In this document: in pieces, positions 48,441 through 63,349 of the stretch
Numbering within the stretch: the stretch's first letter is position 1
How the letters are laid out: each line of letters starts with the position of its first letter
NCBI RefSeq assembly: GCF_030445035.2
Contig: NC_080689.1
Span: forward strand, 26,627,278-26,691,277
Length of the DNA stretch: 64,000 bases
Direction: 5' to 3'
Source: Dasypus novemcinctus
Lineage: Eukaryota; Chordata; Mammalia; Cingulata; Dasypodidae
The notes under the pieces: generated by a model
The model's database searches: none
Told to the model about the DNA's origin: nothing
Seen by the model: the letters and a program-made list of their open reading frames with translations, nothing else
Program-made: the position numbers and the translations under genes

Positions 48441-48769
48441 TTACTTATTTTACAATGTCAGTAATGGAAAGAGAAGAAAGAAGAAAGAGATAAAAGAGTA
48501 AGAAGCTTTTCCACCGTAATGATGATTTATCACTAGAAGTAGTATCACTTTCTAGCTGTGTAAATTTGGCCATGCAACGTCATTCTCATCTATTCTGGTT
48601 TTAAGTTTAAAAATAATGTAGGTGGTAGAAAAAGTATAAAATTTCAAAGAAATATAAAGCAGTGGTATTTTTAGTCAAAGGAAAATGAATTGTAAGACTG
48701 ATAACACAGAAGTCTTTGGCTGTTAGTTTTCTATTTTAGGGACAATGACCAGTACAAAAAAGAAAATCA

Positions 48770-50437
<1,668 letters not shown>

Positions 50438-50894
50438 TCATTTTCTATAAGAATAAAGATAACATTGACTCAATTCTTTCTACCACAGTATTTTTAAATG
50501 AGTCATAAAATATATTATTTTTAAAGTTTTTTTCTTCTTTGTGTATTACTTTGCATATTAATATGTGACCAGATTTTCCACATTAAAAAAAAAACTTGAA
50601 TAGAAGCAATGTTAAAAGATGGGTTACACCTCAAGACTCCCTGTGAAAGGCAGTAATGTGAAGCTTCTCAAGTTGCCTATTACTGAAAAGAAATGAGTAG
50701 AATTTACCTTTTTAATTTTCATATATGACTTAGTACAACAGTGGACACATATAGCTGAGGTTTTATTTTTTTTAAGTGTGAAATTTGGTCTTAGGTTTCT
50801 GAGCCATATATTACCATTGCATGGCATCAGGATAAGGAAGATAAATATATAAAGAATGCAACGCAGTGAAAAGGAATTTGAAGATATAAAACGT

Positions 50895-51030
50895 AGGATA
50901 AAAATTTGACTCTACTTCTATGTGACCTTAAGGTAAGTTACTTGACCTCTGAGCCACACTTTTCCCATCAACTGGCTTGTAAAAGCTTGCCTTGCCTGTT
51001 TAAGAATCAAAGCATTTTGTCAGCATGATG
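50895..51030 (-). repeat. MIR SINE
   Basis: TATGTGACCTTAAGGTAAGT, TACTTGACCTCTGAGCCACA and CTTTTCCCATCAAC match the inverse MIR core. Confidence 0.8.
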
Positions 51031-51955
51031 AAGAACTTAGTGTTCACATGCTAAAATTTTGAGTAAAGTCAGGAATATACATGTTATGAAACTCAAGCCC
51101 ATTTCCTATGAGTGGCAAATATACTACTTAAACTCTACTTAACAAGGACATTTTGTTATTAATGACATTAATGATAATGACAAATTATCAATACAATAAA
51201 TTGGCTAAGATTCAAGCAAGCAATTAACTGAAGTATATGTGATTACAGAGTGAAAATAATTCAGGAAGCAAAACCTTCTTCTGACTACACAAAAGGAAAA
51301 GTTAGGAAATAACATTTTTATCAATAGAGCTTTCATGCACCCATTTAAGAACACCTACCCTCTAGCAAAAAGAAAAGACCTGAGAAGCAAATTCACAAAA
51401 TATCAAGTAATTTACAAAGATGTTTACTTTTCAATGAGCTTTGTTAATCATTAGGACATTAAGAATTTTATGTTGAGAGAGATTCCTTAAAGATTGAACA
51501 CACATTCCTTTCTCCTTCAATTGATAAAAATTAGTTCTATTTTTTATTAATGTAAATATTAATAAATATTTATCAAATTCTGTACTGATGGCCTGTGGAA
51601 AATAAACAGATGCCTCACTCAATACCTTAAAACATTTCTATAAAAATAATTTACTTAAAACATTTAATGTCCAAATATTCCAGAAGTATTAAATACCATA
51701 TTGTAATGCCTATTTAATGCTCAACTTTCACTATTTAAATTTCTTATATTCATTATAAAAATTCACCATATTTTCTACTAGAAGCATAATCTGTATATTG
51801 CCAGAATAATCAGTCTCAACTGTGTTAAGGAAAAGAAAAATCTATTTATATTAATTCCTGACATAAAAAGGGGTGAAAAAAAGAAAAAGAAGAAAAAGAA
51901 AAGATAGTTCCCAAAGGATAACTTTTCCAGTACATACCTTAAAAAGATAAATATT

Positions 51956-52356
51956 GGGAAGCGGATTTGGCTCAACTGATAGAGCGTCCGCCTACTATAT
52001 GGGAGGTCTAAGGTCCAAAGGCAGGGCCTCCTGACCCGTGTACGCTGGTCCATGCGCAAGTGCTGATGCATGCAAGGAGTGCCATGCCACGCAGGAGTGT
52101 TCCACGCGCAAAGACTACGCCCCGCAAGGAGAGCCGCCCCACACGGAAAAAGCATAGCCTGACCAGGAGTGGCACTGCACTCAGGGAGAGCTGTCACAGC
52201 AAGATGACGCAACAAAAGGGGACACACATTCCCGATGCCGCTGACAAGAATGCAAGTGGACACAGAAGAACACAGAGCAAATGGACACAGACAGCAGACA
52301 AGGGGTGGGGAGGAGGGGAGAGAAATAAATAAAAAAGAAATCTAAAAAAAAAAAAG
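51956..52356 (+). mobile_element. DAS SINE, full long form (plus)
   Basis: GGGAAGCGGATTTGGCTCAA head; TAGAGCGTCCGCCTACTATA; AGCAAGATGACGCAACAAAA in the body; GAGAAATAAATAAAAAAG tail. Target duplication GATAAATAT at 51,946-51,954 and 52,357-52,365. Confidence 0.95.
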
Positions 52357-53639
52357 GATAAATATCTTCTGCTCATGGTATTAGTCTTTACTATGGCCAG
52401 CTAGATTAAAGAAAGCCAGTGGTCAGGTGGGAATAAAGAAAACTAGGGACTTATTTAACTGACATTACTGGTAGGTTAACGGCTGGACTCCCTATCATTC
52501 TCAACTATTTTCCTGTCAAATGCAGAATTTTGAAAACAATTAACTTGTCACCCTCTATCTTTTAACAAGTTTTTTTCCCCAAAGGTAGCAGATAATTCAA
52601 CATGGAAAGCAATATAAACAAGGAAGGGCAAAACTCTAAATGGAACAGTGAAAGCACCACTGACAAGTAATATTTAATCTAGTTGTTTCAGAATTTAAAC
52701 ATCGAAAGTAAATTACAGAGATATTTACACCAATAAGATCCAAAGCAATTTTTTTAGTCTTGACACTACTATTAGTGTAGGAGAATATTATTGAGCCCTT
52801 GATATTTTGCCCTTTTATATTTTAAAAAGTTTTATTAGGCAAGCATCAAAAATAAATTTCAATGTAATAAATGACCTTTCCTACAGAAGTATTTGTTTAT
52901 GAAAATGTTTTCTTCTCTTTGCTCTTTTACGTAATATAGCTGATGTAAACTGGGCATTAGTACAGAATAATTCAAGTGAACAAGTATCAAGGCTTATTGT
53001 TGCTACAGAAAAAAAGCAGTGGCAATTAGTATGTAAATAAGATTTCACAAAGCAGCATCCTCTTATTACCAAAGTGAGATTTAGTACCATGCTTTTCATG
53101 AGTACCTATTTAATAACGTTAAGCAATAGCAATACTTTAATTTCACACGTGCAGTTTAAATAGTTAAAAAATTAATAAATTCTGAGGTGATATTGCCATA
53201 TATATGATTTTATTTAAAGTCATCTGGGGAATCAAATTCTAAAGCACAATGAAACCTCATGTGCTCTATAGAAATGATAAAATCTATCTTTTCACAAGAT
53301 AGAAATCACGTTTACTGTGACTGTTTTTTTTTGGTCCTTTGGAAATAAGTAAAAGGGAAGTAGTTAATACTGTATTACATGTCCAAAAGAAAAAAACCTG
53401 GGAGATAAATGGGACTAAATTTAAGGAATGTGAAAGGAAAAGGATATTCAGTGGCATTTAGGAGAAGAATAAAACCCAAGATTGATTTAGATATAAAAAA
53501 GAAAGTGTACCCAATGCATTTCATGAGTTCAATTCATTCACAAACATAGATTTCACTTTAGAAAACCTGAATTCATATTTTATTTTTAGAAATAATTTTC
53601 TCTAATGTGAGGTTTATATAAAATGGAGCAACTACCATT

Positions 53640-53722
53640 GAGTTAATGGCAGAAGCAGGCAAGGTCAGAACCCAGGATTCCTAACTCTCAATCCAGTGAC
53701 CTTTTCACTATACTACCCAAAT
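53640..53722 (+). repeat. MIR 3' fragment
   Basis: GGCAGAAGCAGGCAAGGTCA, GAACCCAGGATTCCTAACTC and CCAGTGACCTTTTCACTATA match the MIR 3' region. Confidence 0.7.
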
Positions 53723-56034
53723 AACTGAAGCTAGTTTGAAAAACCTACTTAGAAAATGTTCACTAAGTAAAATTTAATCCATCCAAACAAGTAAACTCAG
53801 GGCACAAGGATGACAAAATATACAATCAAGAAATATACATTACAATTGTCTTAAGATTTGGGATATAAAAATAAAGAACTGTATGTATATTAATACTCTA
53901 TACATGTAAAGAACTCATTACAAAATGTGCTAATATAAGCAAAGATCAGAATCACATTTTGATTTTGGAATGGTTACTTGTACACTGTTTGATAAAACAC
54001 TGTAACAAATTACAACATGGAAAATACACAAAGAGTAAATTTTAAATTTGGTCTACTAGGGTCCTTTCATGTATAGAATATTATCCAAATTAGTCTAGGA
54101 CTAATTAAACAACTGCTGAGTAATGTAAGCCTTCTGCATCCTGGCTCTTTGTTATGTCATGAAACATTTCATTAAAGGTAGAGCAAAAGGAAGACAATGA
54201 TATTAAAATAAATGAACTATTCTGTAATGGCAAGAGCACACCTAAAAGGTACGGGTGAAGAATAGGATAAAGCATTTAAGCTAAAATGAGACCTAATAAG
54301 TGAGGAAAAAATTTTCAAAACCAGCTCTACTCTTTAACCCCCAAAATGTATTGAGTTAAAGCAATTTCATGTATGCACATAGTTCTCTTGCAATACACAA
54401 ATTTTCAACCAGTAAATTATGTTAATGCTATTAACAAAATTTGGTGTTTTTTTTGGACAACTAACCTAAACCCTTATTTCTCCCCAAGACAAGTAAACAG
54501 ATCATCATTACTAAGGTAGTATATATTACATGGCATAAAGAGCACAGTCTTTCATAATCATAACTTAAATAAAACGATTTCTTTATTAAGTTTCCCAATG
54601 GTTAGCAATACAAAGATGCATCTTAAAATATAAGTTGTAATGACTTTTAATTCACTATTAGGGAATAAATGCAAAATTCTTAAAGGATTTTGAGGAGAGT
54701 AATAACTTTTATTGAGATAATTGAGTGATCTTTTGCATACTTTTAGAAACAATATCAAGATACAGTAGCTGAAAATGAAAAAAAAAAAAAGATCTCAAAA
54801 GGGAAGGTTTCTAGCAGAAACCAGTAAAGTATCAACCAAAATTGAGTTAACAATATTTAATTAATATTTAATCATTTATTATTTATACGCTCTGAAAATA
54901 TAGTGGTGAGCAAGCCAAACTTGCCTGCTGATACATAGCTTAGACTCTTTTTAAGACAGACAATCCATGCCAAAGTGGCAATTACTAGTACAAAAAAAAT
55001 ACAGGGTACTTGGAAGTACACAGCAAGAGTCCCTAAGCTAACGAAGGGGGAAGGAGTGGCAGGAAAGGCTTTCAGAAGGAAATGACCCTAAGACTTTTAA
55101 AGGGTAAGAATGGGCTAGTCAGGTAAAAGAGAGAGACAAGAGTCTTCAATAGCATGTGTGAACATTGTAAGACTTTTAGAACCAGGACTCAGAGAAACTG
55201 GCTGAAGGGTATGACCTTGTAGGGTTGAGGAGGGGAAAGGGGGTAAGACAGATGATGAGTCAAGATGATGGAGAAGTAGGTAGGGGATAGATCATGAATG
55301 GTCTTGTAAGCCTTATTAGGAATTTGGACACTAACCTGGGCAATGGTGACTAAGATGATCAAATCTGCATTTTAAATAGATGCCTTTGGTTTTGTGCAAA
55401 AGCAGATGGTGGGAAAGTATGGGAAACATGAGACTAAAGAGAGACTTCTGTCATTATCCAAATGACATGACCATGCCCCTCACAGGGTACTGACAGGAAA
55501 TGAAAAGAAAATGAATTCAAAAGATATACAGGATGTAGAATCAAAAGGATTTGGTGAATAAATGGGAGTGGTGTGGAAAGGAGAGAGAGGGAAGAGTTGA
55601 GGAATCTCAGGTTTATATCCTGGGCAACCAGAGGGATGATGGAACTCTCACTGAGATAATGAAAACAGGAAGAGTAGTTTTGCTGGAAAAGATAAGTTCA
55701 GACTTTGAAGAAAGTGATTTGAGGTGGTTACACAGTTACTAGGCAGAGATGTTCAACAGTTGGACAAAACAGCCTTAATTTTCCCCTTTCTACAACTAAC
55801 AAGGTAATAATGATGGCCAATGCCCACCCCAAGGAACAGAGTCTGCAACTGCAAGCAAGATAATTCCATTCATCTGCCCCATGGGATCTAAGCCCCCTCT
55901 TAATTAGAGGCAGACTGGGCATCGCCATCTCCAAATCCTCAAGACTGGGGAGTGAACAATGGACTAAAGTAGACTTATTATTCTACTATAGACTTACTAT
56001 TATTCTAGCAATGGAAGAACTTTTATCATTGATG

Positions 56035-56400
56035 TGGAGACCGTGGCCACCTGAGGTTCTGAGGGAAGGGAGAGGGAAAAATAGGTGTAATATGGGGGCA
56101 TTTTCAGGACATTGGAATTGTTGTGCATGACGGTGCAAGGACAGATACAGGTCACTATATATTTTGTCATAACTTACAAAATTGCATGGGACAGAGTGTA
56201 AACTATAATGTTAACTATAATCCATGGTTAGTGGCAATGCTTCAATATGTGTCTGTCAATTGCAACAACTGTACCACACCAATGAAGGATGCTGTAAATG
56301 TGGGAAAGAGTGGGAAGAAGATAGAGTGGGGCATATAGGAACCCCCTATATCTTTAATGTAACATTCAAGTATCTCAAGTTTCCTTACAATAAAAAATAA
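56035..56400 (+). repeat. L1 3' UTR
   Basis: GGGGGCATTTTCAGGACATT, CAAAATTGCATGGGACAGAG, TGTACCACACCAATGAAGGA and GGGGCATATAGGAACCCCCT follow the L1 3' UTR order; a further L1-type tail with CTCAATAAAGCTTTTTTAAA lies at 56,590-56,680. Confidence 0.75.
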
Positions 56401-57232
56401 TTTCCCTCTTTCTCTTTTTGTACCCTTCTCTTCACTGAATCCCATTAATACTAATGAGACCAGTATAAATTCTTTATTTTCTTTCATTCTATTACAATCA
56501 AACTTTGGTATGATGGGTTCTTTACCTGATAGCAAAGGGGTCACAGCTTTGTCTAGATCAACTTCATGAGTAAATGATTTGGGGGGAGCTAAATGTTAAA
56601 AAAAAAAAAAAAGTACACTTTAATGGAAAACACTATAACATGTAAATTATATCTCAATAAAGCTTTTTTAAAAAAGTAATTTATAATTATGTTCAAAAAA
56701 TTAAAAGAAAAAATGGTTTTATTTATTGGACAGAGAGAATCTCTAGTAACCATAAAACAAAATTTAAAGGGAAAATCTAGACTGGATAATTATAATAACT
56801 AAAATGAAAAATGCATTAGATAGGTGCAGAAATAATTAGTAAATGTGAAGATAGATCAATAGAAATTACCAATCTAAAGAACAAAGTAAAAAAAGTTTTG
56901 AAAAAATGAACAGTCTCAAGAGACCTGTGAAACAAATTACAACAGTCCAACATACATGTTAAGAGTTCCAGAAGAGATGGGTGAAAAATGGCAGAAAATG
57001 AAGAATAATGTAAAAGCATGAAAGATGGAAGACTCTGGAACTTTAAAATAAGAAATCAATTCTAAAAAATTAAGATTTCTCCTTAATGAAAATAAAACAC
57101 CTTGTAAAACCATCTCTTTGTTCTTATCAGAGAGAAAATTGCCAACTTTATATGACTCTCACAACAGTTTAACTGATTTAAAATTTAAAAAAATAGAGTA
57201 ACACAAAAAATCAGAAAATAAGTATTGGAGAG

Positions 57233-57670
57233 AGTGATGGTTAGGCTAATGTGTGAACTCAACCAGGTAATGGTACCCAGTGGTTTGGTCAAGCAAGCAC
57301 TGGGTTAACTAATAGAGAGGCATTTCATAGACTTAATACTCAGTGAGTTGATTGCATATATGGCTGATTACACCTATAATCAACTGAGAAGACTGCTATC
57401 AGCAATAAGTGACATCTCATCCAGTTAGCTGAATGCCTTTAAAAGAAGTGATTCCAGCATTCAGAGAGAGAATTCCCATCTCTATTTCAGACAGCCAGTG
57501 TTTTTCCTGGGGAACTCATCAAGTACCTTCATCGGAGTCCCTGGCTTGCAGGCTACGCTACAGAATTTGGACTTGTGCGTCCCCACAGTCACTTGAGACA
57601 ATTTTACAGCATCTCATACAACTTGCAGATATCTATTGTCAGTTTCGTTTCCCTAGGGAACCCAAATACA
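57233..57670 (+). repeat. 5' LTR (ERV-L/MLT2-like)
   Basis: About 438 bp, aligning with the 3' LTR from 63,710 over GTAATGG...CCCAGT, TTGGTCAA, ACTGGACTAACT-like, GTGACATCTCATCCA and ACCTTCATCGGAGTCC. The end is taken at ...CCCAAATACA. Edges are approximate. Confidence 0.8.
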
Positions 57671-57673
57671 GTT

Positions 57674-57695
57674 TGATACCGGGAGTGGTTCTCGA
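57674..57695 (+). promoter_or_regulatory. Primer-binding site, tRNA-Leu-like
   Basis: Begins TGATACCGGGAGTGG three bases after the LTR and resembles the complement of a tRNA-Leu 3' end over about 15 of 22 positions. This is the primer type that gave ERV-L its name. Confidence 0.65.
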
Positions 57696-58717
57696 GAAAC
57701 AAAACCTCAAAAAATGGGATTTCTGAATTGGTTCTGGGATTTTTGCAATTGACTCTTTACTCTGATTAGATTCAAGGGCATTAATGATTCTGTTTCCAAT
57801 AATGAAGAGGCCACTGGTAGTCCACAGCATGAGTTGGAAATAGAGAAACACAATATCACCACTGGATGTGACTACTTACATGCTTACAAGATGCAAGGTT
57901 CTGGGTGAGAATGTTTTAACACAACAGAGTTTTATGGAGTTAAAAGGTACAATGATGTTGGCTAGCTGTTCCTAAGTATCCTGGATACAATTACAAAAGA
58001 AAGGGATGAGGTGAGGTTTCAAATTTGCAACTTAAGCACTGCATGAATAATGTGAAAGTTTCTATGTGTGCCCTGAAAGACTGTTTTATGCAATCCCAGA
58101 CTTGAGATCTCTGAAAACCAGACCCAGCCTCATTGAGCAGAATGCAGAGTTACACTGGAAACGAAATTCACAACCACAGGGTGTCTGCTATTAAAATGAA
58201 GGTATTGATTGGAAAGGAGTGGAATCCTGAGGATTGGAAGGGAGACATATAGGTTGATGATGATGGCAGTGGGGACAATGAAACCCTAAATTCTCCTGAG
58301 ACTTTCCCAGATAAACTGGAAATTGTCTGCCCCAAGGAGACAGCAACCTGACCTCCTCCCTGTTCTGAGAAGACAACCACCCAATGTCAAGCCTGCATCA
58401 CCCAACCTCCAGCCTGCCCCAAGGAGTCCAGACCTCCTCCCTGCCCTGAGAGGACCACCCAACCTCCACCCTGCCCTGACGAGTCTGCCATCCTGTCTCG
58501 CCAGATGAAACTACAATGGAATGCCCTGAGATAACTGGCTTACAAGACATTTCTAATGCTTCTCCTTATCCACCCTCAACACCCCTCTTTTCTTCCAGAT
58601 CTATAACTAAAGTCACAACAAGCGCCCTGAAGGTAAAGTGACTCATAAGGAAGTATGCTATACTCTAAAGGAACTGCATAGTTTTCCAATCTTTGTAGAC
58701 AGAAATTAGGGAGATAT

Positions 58718-59167
58718 ATGTGGGAATGGATATTAAGGGCATGGGATAATGGTGGAAGAAATATAAAGTTGAGTCAGGCTGAATTTATTGATATGGGCCC
58801 ACTAAGTAGAGATTTTGGATTCAGTGTTGTAGCTTGCCCTCAACACTTTGGCTCACCATGTTTGGCTGAAACATGGACCAAAACATGGACCAAAAGATTC
58901 CCGACACTGTCTGAGGTAGAGATGCTAGAATTGCCCTGGTATACTGTAGATGAGGGGATCGAAAGGCTTATAGAGACTGGACTGTTAGAATGGATTTGCC
59001 ACCGAAAACCTGCCCATACACCCCAGGAATGTTCAGAGGACACACGTTTCACCAGGACCGTGAGGAATAAACTTGGCAGACTAACTCCATCTTCCCTGAA
59101 AAGCTCTGTGGTTGCTCTTCTCTGGAGATCAGATATGACTATGGGAAGTGCTGTCATGGAACTATGA
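58718..59167 (+). pseudogene. ERV-L gag remnant
   Basis: The longest surviving open stretch (149 codons) lies where gag is expected, between the primer site and protease. It includes a WDNGG phrase and a Trp-rich segment. A proline-rich segment precedes it at about 58,320-58,510, with locally repeated CTCCTCCCTG units. Assigned mainly by position; the frame is lost on both sides. Confidence 0.6.
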
Positions 59168-59522
59168 TCCTTATACATTATGGGGATGATTGGATCCCGG
59201 GCCAGCAAAAGCCAAGTGGCAGCACTTAATCTCCAAACACAAGGTCAGCATGGCTACCAAGATGAAAAGCAGCAAAAAAAATAGTCTGAGTCACAAAGAC
59301 CCATGGCAATGGCTAATAGATCATGAGGTACCTAGAAGTAACATAGATAGGCAGTCTACTAAATTCCTACTTGTTCTGTATAAGTAGAAGAGTTCTAGGT
59401 CAAGTGAAAAAAACCCTAATTTGAATTACAGAAACAGAGAGTCATGGCCTCTTAATCAATTCCCAGACTTGAGACAGTTTACATACCCAAAGGCCCTTGA
59501 GGGAGGGGAAGGCTGAGTCCCC

Positions 59523-60608
59523 TTGGGTAAGGATCGTATTACACTGCCAAAAATTTACACTGTTCATTTTCCTCCCAGCTTTCCCCTAAGAGACATACAG
59601 CCTTTTACCAGGCTAACTGTGCACTGGAGAAAAGGAAAGGATCAGACATTTTGGGGATTATTACACACTAACTCAGAAGAGCCATTAATTCTAGGAGACC
59701 CAAAACGTCACTATCGTCCACTAGATTAGGGGCTTAGGGAGGTCAGGTGATCGATGAAGTTTTAACTCAGGTCTGTCAGTAGGTCCAGTGGGTCCCTGCA
59801 CCCATTCTGTAGTTATTTCCCCAGTACCAGAATGCATAATTGGAACAGACATACCTCACAACTGGCAGAATCCTCACACTGGTACCCTGACTTGTGGAGT
59901 GAGGGCTATTATGGTAAGAAAGGCCAAGGGGAAGCCACTAGAACTGCCCCTATGTTCCAAAATAGTAATTCAAAAACAGTGCCAGATTATTGAAGGGTTT
60001 GCAGAGATCAGTGCTGCCATCAAGGATTTGAAGGATGCAGGGTGATGATTCCCATTACATTCCAATTCAACTTTCCTATGTGGCCTGTGCAGAAAGTCGA
60101 TGGATCTTGGTGGACGACAGTAGATTACTCTAAACTTAAACAGGTGGTGGCTCCAATTGCAGCAACTCTTCCAGATGTGGTATCATGGCTAGAGCAAATC
60201 AACACATCGTCTGGAACCTGGTATGCAGCTATTGATCTGGCAAATGCTTTTTTCTCAGTTGTTGTTAGTAAGGACCAGGAGAAACAGTTTGCTTTCAGCT
60301 GACAAGGCCAGCAATATACCTTCAATATCCTACCTCAGGGGTATATCAGTTCTAAAGCCCCATGTCATAATATTGTCCACAGGGATCTTGACTGTCTTCT
60401 TCCCACAAGACATCATTATATTGATGGTATCATTCTGACTGGACCTAGTGAGCAAGAAGTAGCAACTACTCTAGACTTATTGTTAAGTCAGTTGTGTGAA
60501 AGAAGATAGAAGACAAATCCAACAAAAATACAAGGGCTTTCCACCTCAGTGAAATTTCTAGGCATCCAGTGGTAAGGGGCAAGTTGAGCTATCTCTTCTA
60601 AAGTGAAG
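59523..60608 (+). pseudogene. ERV-L protease and reverse transcriptase remnant
   Basis: Split over several short frames. IIGTD (about 59,836) fits the end of the protease. The RT fingers and palm follow: WPVQK, then the first catalytic Asp in IDLANAF (about 60,231), then LPQGY (about 60,331). The catalytic YxDD box at about 60,408-60,425 reads YIDG, so the second Asp is lost. An in-frame TGA lies at 60,301. The part after 60,614 is separated by a SINE. Confidence 0.8.
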
Positions 60609-60614
60609 GGGTTG

Positions 60615-61027
60615 GCGGCAGACTTGGCCCAGTGGTTAGGGCATCCGTCTACCACATGGGAGGTCCGTGGTTCAAACCCCGAGCCTCCTTGACCCGTGTG
60701 GCCCATGAGCAGCGCTGATGCGCACAAGGAGTGCCCTGCCACGCAGGGGTGTCCCCCGCGAAGAGGAGCCCCACACGCAAGGAGTGCCACCCCGTAAGGA
60801 GAGCTGCCCAGTGCGAAAGTGCAGCCTGCCCAGGAATGGTGCCGCACACACAGAGAGCTGACACAACAAGATGACGCAACAAAAAGAAACAGATTCCCGT
60901 GCCGCTGACAACAACAGAAGCAGACAAAGAAGAAACGCAGCAAATAGACACAGAGAACAGACAACCGGGGTGGGGGAGAGAGAAATAAATAAATAAATAA
61001 ATAAATATTTTTAAAAATAAATAAATA
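60615..61027 (+). mobile_element. DAS SINE inserted in ERV pol
   Basis: GCGGCAGACTTGGCCCAGTG head, GGTTCAAACCC B box, full body and an (AAAT)n tail. Perfect target duplication AAGTGAAGGGGTTG at 60,601-60,614 and 61,028-61,041. The 158-residue minus-strand open frame across it is a SINE artefact. Confidence 0.95.
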
Positions 61028-61041
61028 AAGTGAAGGGGTTG

Positions 61042-61700
61042 TTGCATCTAGTCCCTCTTACAATCAAAGGTACACGCTTAGTTGGCCTCTGGATTTTGAA
61101 GACAACATATTCTTCCCTTGGGTATACTACTCCAGCCCATTTACCGAGTGACCAGAAAAGCTGATAGTTTGAAGTGGGAGCCCACACAAGAGGAGACTGA
61201 GTCAGGTCCAAACTGCACTGTCACGTGGCCATAGACCCAGCAGATCCAACAGTGCTGCAAGTTTCAGTGGCAAATAGAGATGCAGGGAGCAAAGCCCTGT
61301 CAACCTCTGCATATAACTACTCTCTTTTTTGAGAAACAGTTTTTGGCCTGCTACTAGACCTTAGTAGAGACTGAGCATTTAAACATGGGCCACCAAGTTA
61401 CCATGAGCTGGGTATTGTCTGATCCGCCTAACCGTTAGTAAAGTTGGGTGTGCACAGCCAGCACTCCATCTTAAAGTGGAGGTGGTATGTATATACAAGA
61501 CAGGCTCAAGCAGGTCCTGAGGACACAAGTAAGTTACATGAGGAAGTGGCCCAAATGCCCATGGTCACCACTCCTGCCACATTATCGTCTCTTTCCCAGC
61601 CCACAGCTATAGCCTCTTGGGGAGTTCCTTCCTATCAGTTGACTGAGGAAGTGAAAACTCGGACCTGGTTTACAGATGGTTCTGCGTGATATGCAGGAAC
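61042..61700 (+). pseudogene. ERV-L RT connection and RNase H remnant
   Basis: TWFTDGSA at about 61,662-61,689 is the first catalytic RNase H box. It is followed at once by a TGA where the frame should continue. Upstream sequence has frequent stops. Confidence 0.7.
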
Positions 61701-61929
61701 CACGTGAAAGTAGACAGTTGAAGCACTGCAGCTCCTTTCTGAAATGTCTCTGAAGGACAGTGGTGAGGGGAAATCCTCTCACTAGGCAGAACTTTGAGAC
61801 TGGTCAGAGGTGTTTAATTTGCTTGGAAGAACTGGCCAGAGGTGCATTTGTTAACTGATTTATGGGCTGCTACCAAGGGTATGGCTGGATGGTCAGGGAC
61901 TTGGAAGGAATATGATTAGAAAATTGGTG

Positions 61930-62750
61930 AGAGGTGTGGGGAAAAGGTATGTAGATGAACCTCTCTGAGTGGGCAAAAAACATGTTAATATTTGTGTTCC
62001 ACATGAATGCTTACCAGAGGGTGACTTTAGCAGAGGAGATTTTAATAATCAAGCAGATAAGATGACCCTCTGTGTGGCTAGCACTCAGCCTCTTTTCCCA
62101 GCAACACCTGTCACTGCCCAATGGGCTCATGAACAAAGTAGCCATGATGATAGGGATGGTCATTTTCCATGGGCTCAGCAACATGGACTTCCCCTCACCA
62201 AGGCTGAGTTGGCTACAGCCACTACTAAATGCCCAATCTGCCAGCAGCAGAGACCCACACTCAGCCCCTGATATGGCACCATTCCCCAAGGTGATCAGTT
62301 CTGCTACCTACCTGATGGCAGGTTGATTACACTGGACCACTTCTGTCATGGAAGAGACAGTGATTTGTTCTAACTGGAATAGACATATACTCTGGATATG
62401 CTTTCCATGCATGCAATGCTTCTTCCAAAACTACCATCTGTGGATATACTGAAAGTATTTTCTACCATCATGGCATTCCACAGAGCACTGCTTCTGATAA
62501 AGGAACCCACTTCACAGCAAATGATGTACTTCACAGCAAATGATGTACAGGAATGGGTACATGGCTTGTGGAATTCACTGGTCTTAACATGTTCCCCATC
62601 ATCCTGAAGCAAATGAATTGACAGAATGGAGGAATGGCCTTTAGAAGACTCAATTATGGTACCAGCTAGGTGGCAATACCTTATAGGGATGGGGCAATGT
62701 TCTCCAGGAGGCTGTGTATGCTCTAAATTAGCATCCACTCTATGGTGCTT
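61930..62750 (+). pseudogene. ERV-L integrase remnant
   Basis: Histidines in HEQSSH followed about 30 residues later by CPIC (about 62,229-62,240) form the HHCC zinc finger. Downstream, TLDHF (about 62,329) fits the first Asp of the catalytic core and the segment with GTHFTAND (about 62,502) the second Asp region. A 19-nt tandem duplication at 62,510-62,547 breaks the frame there. Confidence 0.75.
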
Positions 62751-62819
62751 TTTCTCCCATAGCCAGTATTAATGGGTCTAGGAATCAAGGAGTAGAAATA
62801 GAAATGGTACCACTCACCA

Positions 62820-63349
62820 ATGGTACCACTCACCAATACCCCAAATGATCCATCAGGAAAATTTTTGTTTCCTGTCCCTGCAATCTTAAGCTCTCCTGGA
62901 TTACAGGTCTTAGATCCAAGAGGAGGAGTGCTTCCACCAGAGAACACAACAATGATTCCACTGAACTGGAAGTTAAGATTGCCACCTGGCCGCTTTGGGC
63001 TCCTTGTGCTTCTGAATCAACAGACAAGGGAATTACTGTACTGGCTGGGGTGACTGATCCTGACTATCGAAGGGAAATAGGACTGCACCTACACAATGGA
63101 GGTAAAGAAGAGTTTTCCTGGAATACAGGAGAGCCCCTAGTGCTTCTCTTAGTATTACCATGCCCTGTGATTAAAGTCAATGGAAAATTGCAACAACTCA
63201 ATCCAGGCAGGACTAACAATGGCCCAGAATCTTCAGGAATGAAGGTCACCCCACCAGGCAAAGAACCATGGCCAGCTGAGGTGCTTGTTCAGGGTAAAGG
63301 GAACATGGAATGGGTAGGTGAAGAAGGTAGTGATAAATATGAACTTTGA
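62820..63349 (+). pseudogene. ERV-L dUTPase remnant
   Basis: Two overlapping frames, 62,820-63,053 and 63,050-63,349, offset by one frameshift. The motif TDPDYRREIG (63,052-63,081) fits dUTPase motif III, and the C-terminal region follows. dUTPase after integrase is peculiar to ERV-L among mammalian ERVs. This is the best preserved part of the provirus but lacks one continuous frame. Confidence 0.7.

Noticed and set aside
62370..62738. 122-codon minus-strand open frame in the ERV
   Set aside because: Antisense shadow of the integrase remnant; no independent support.
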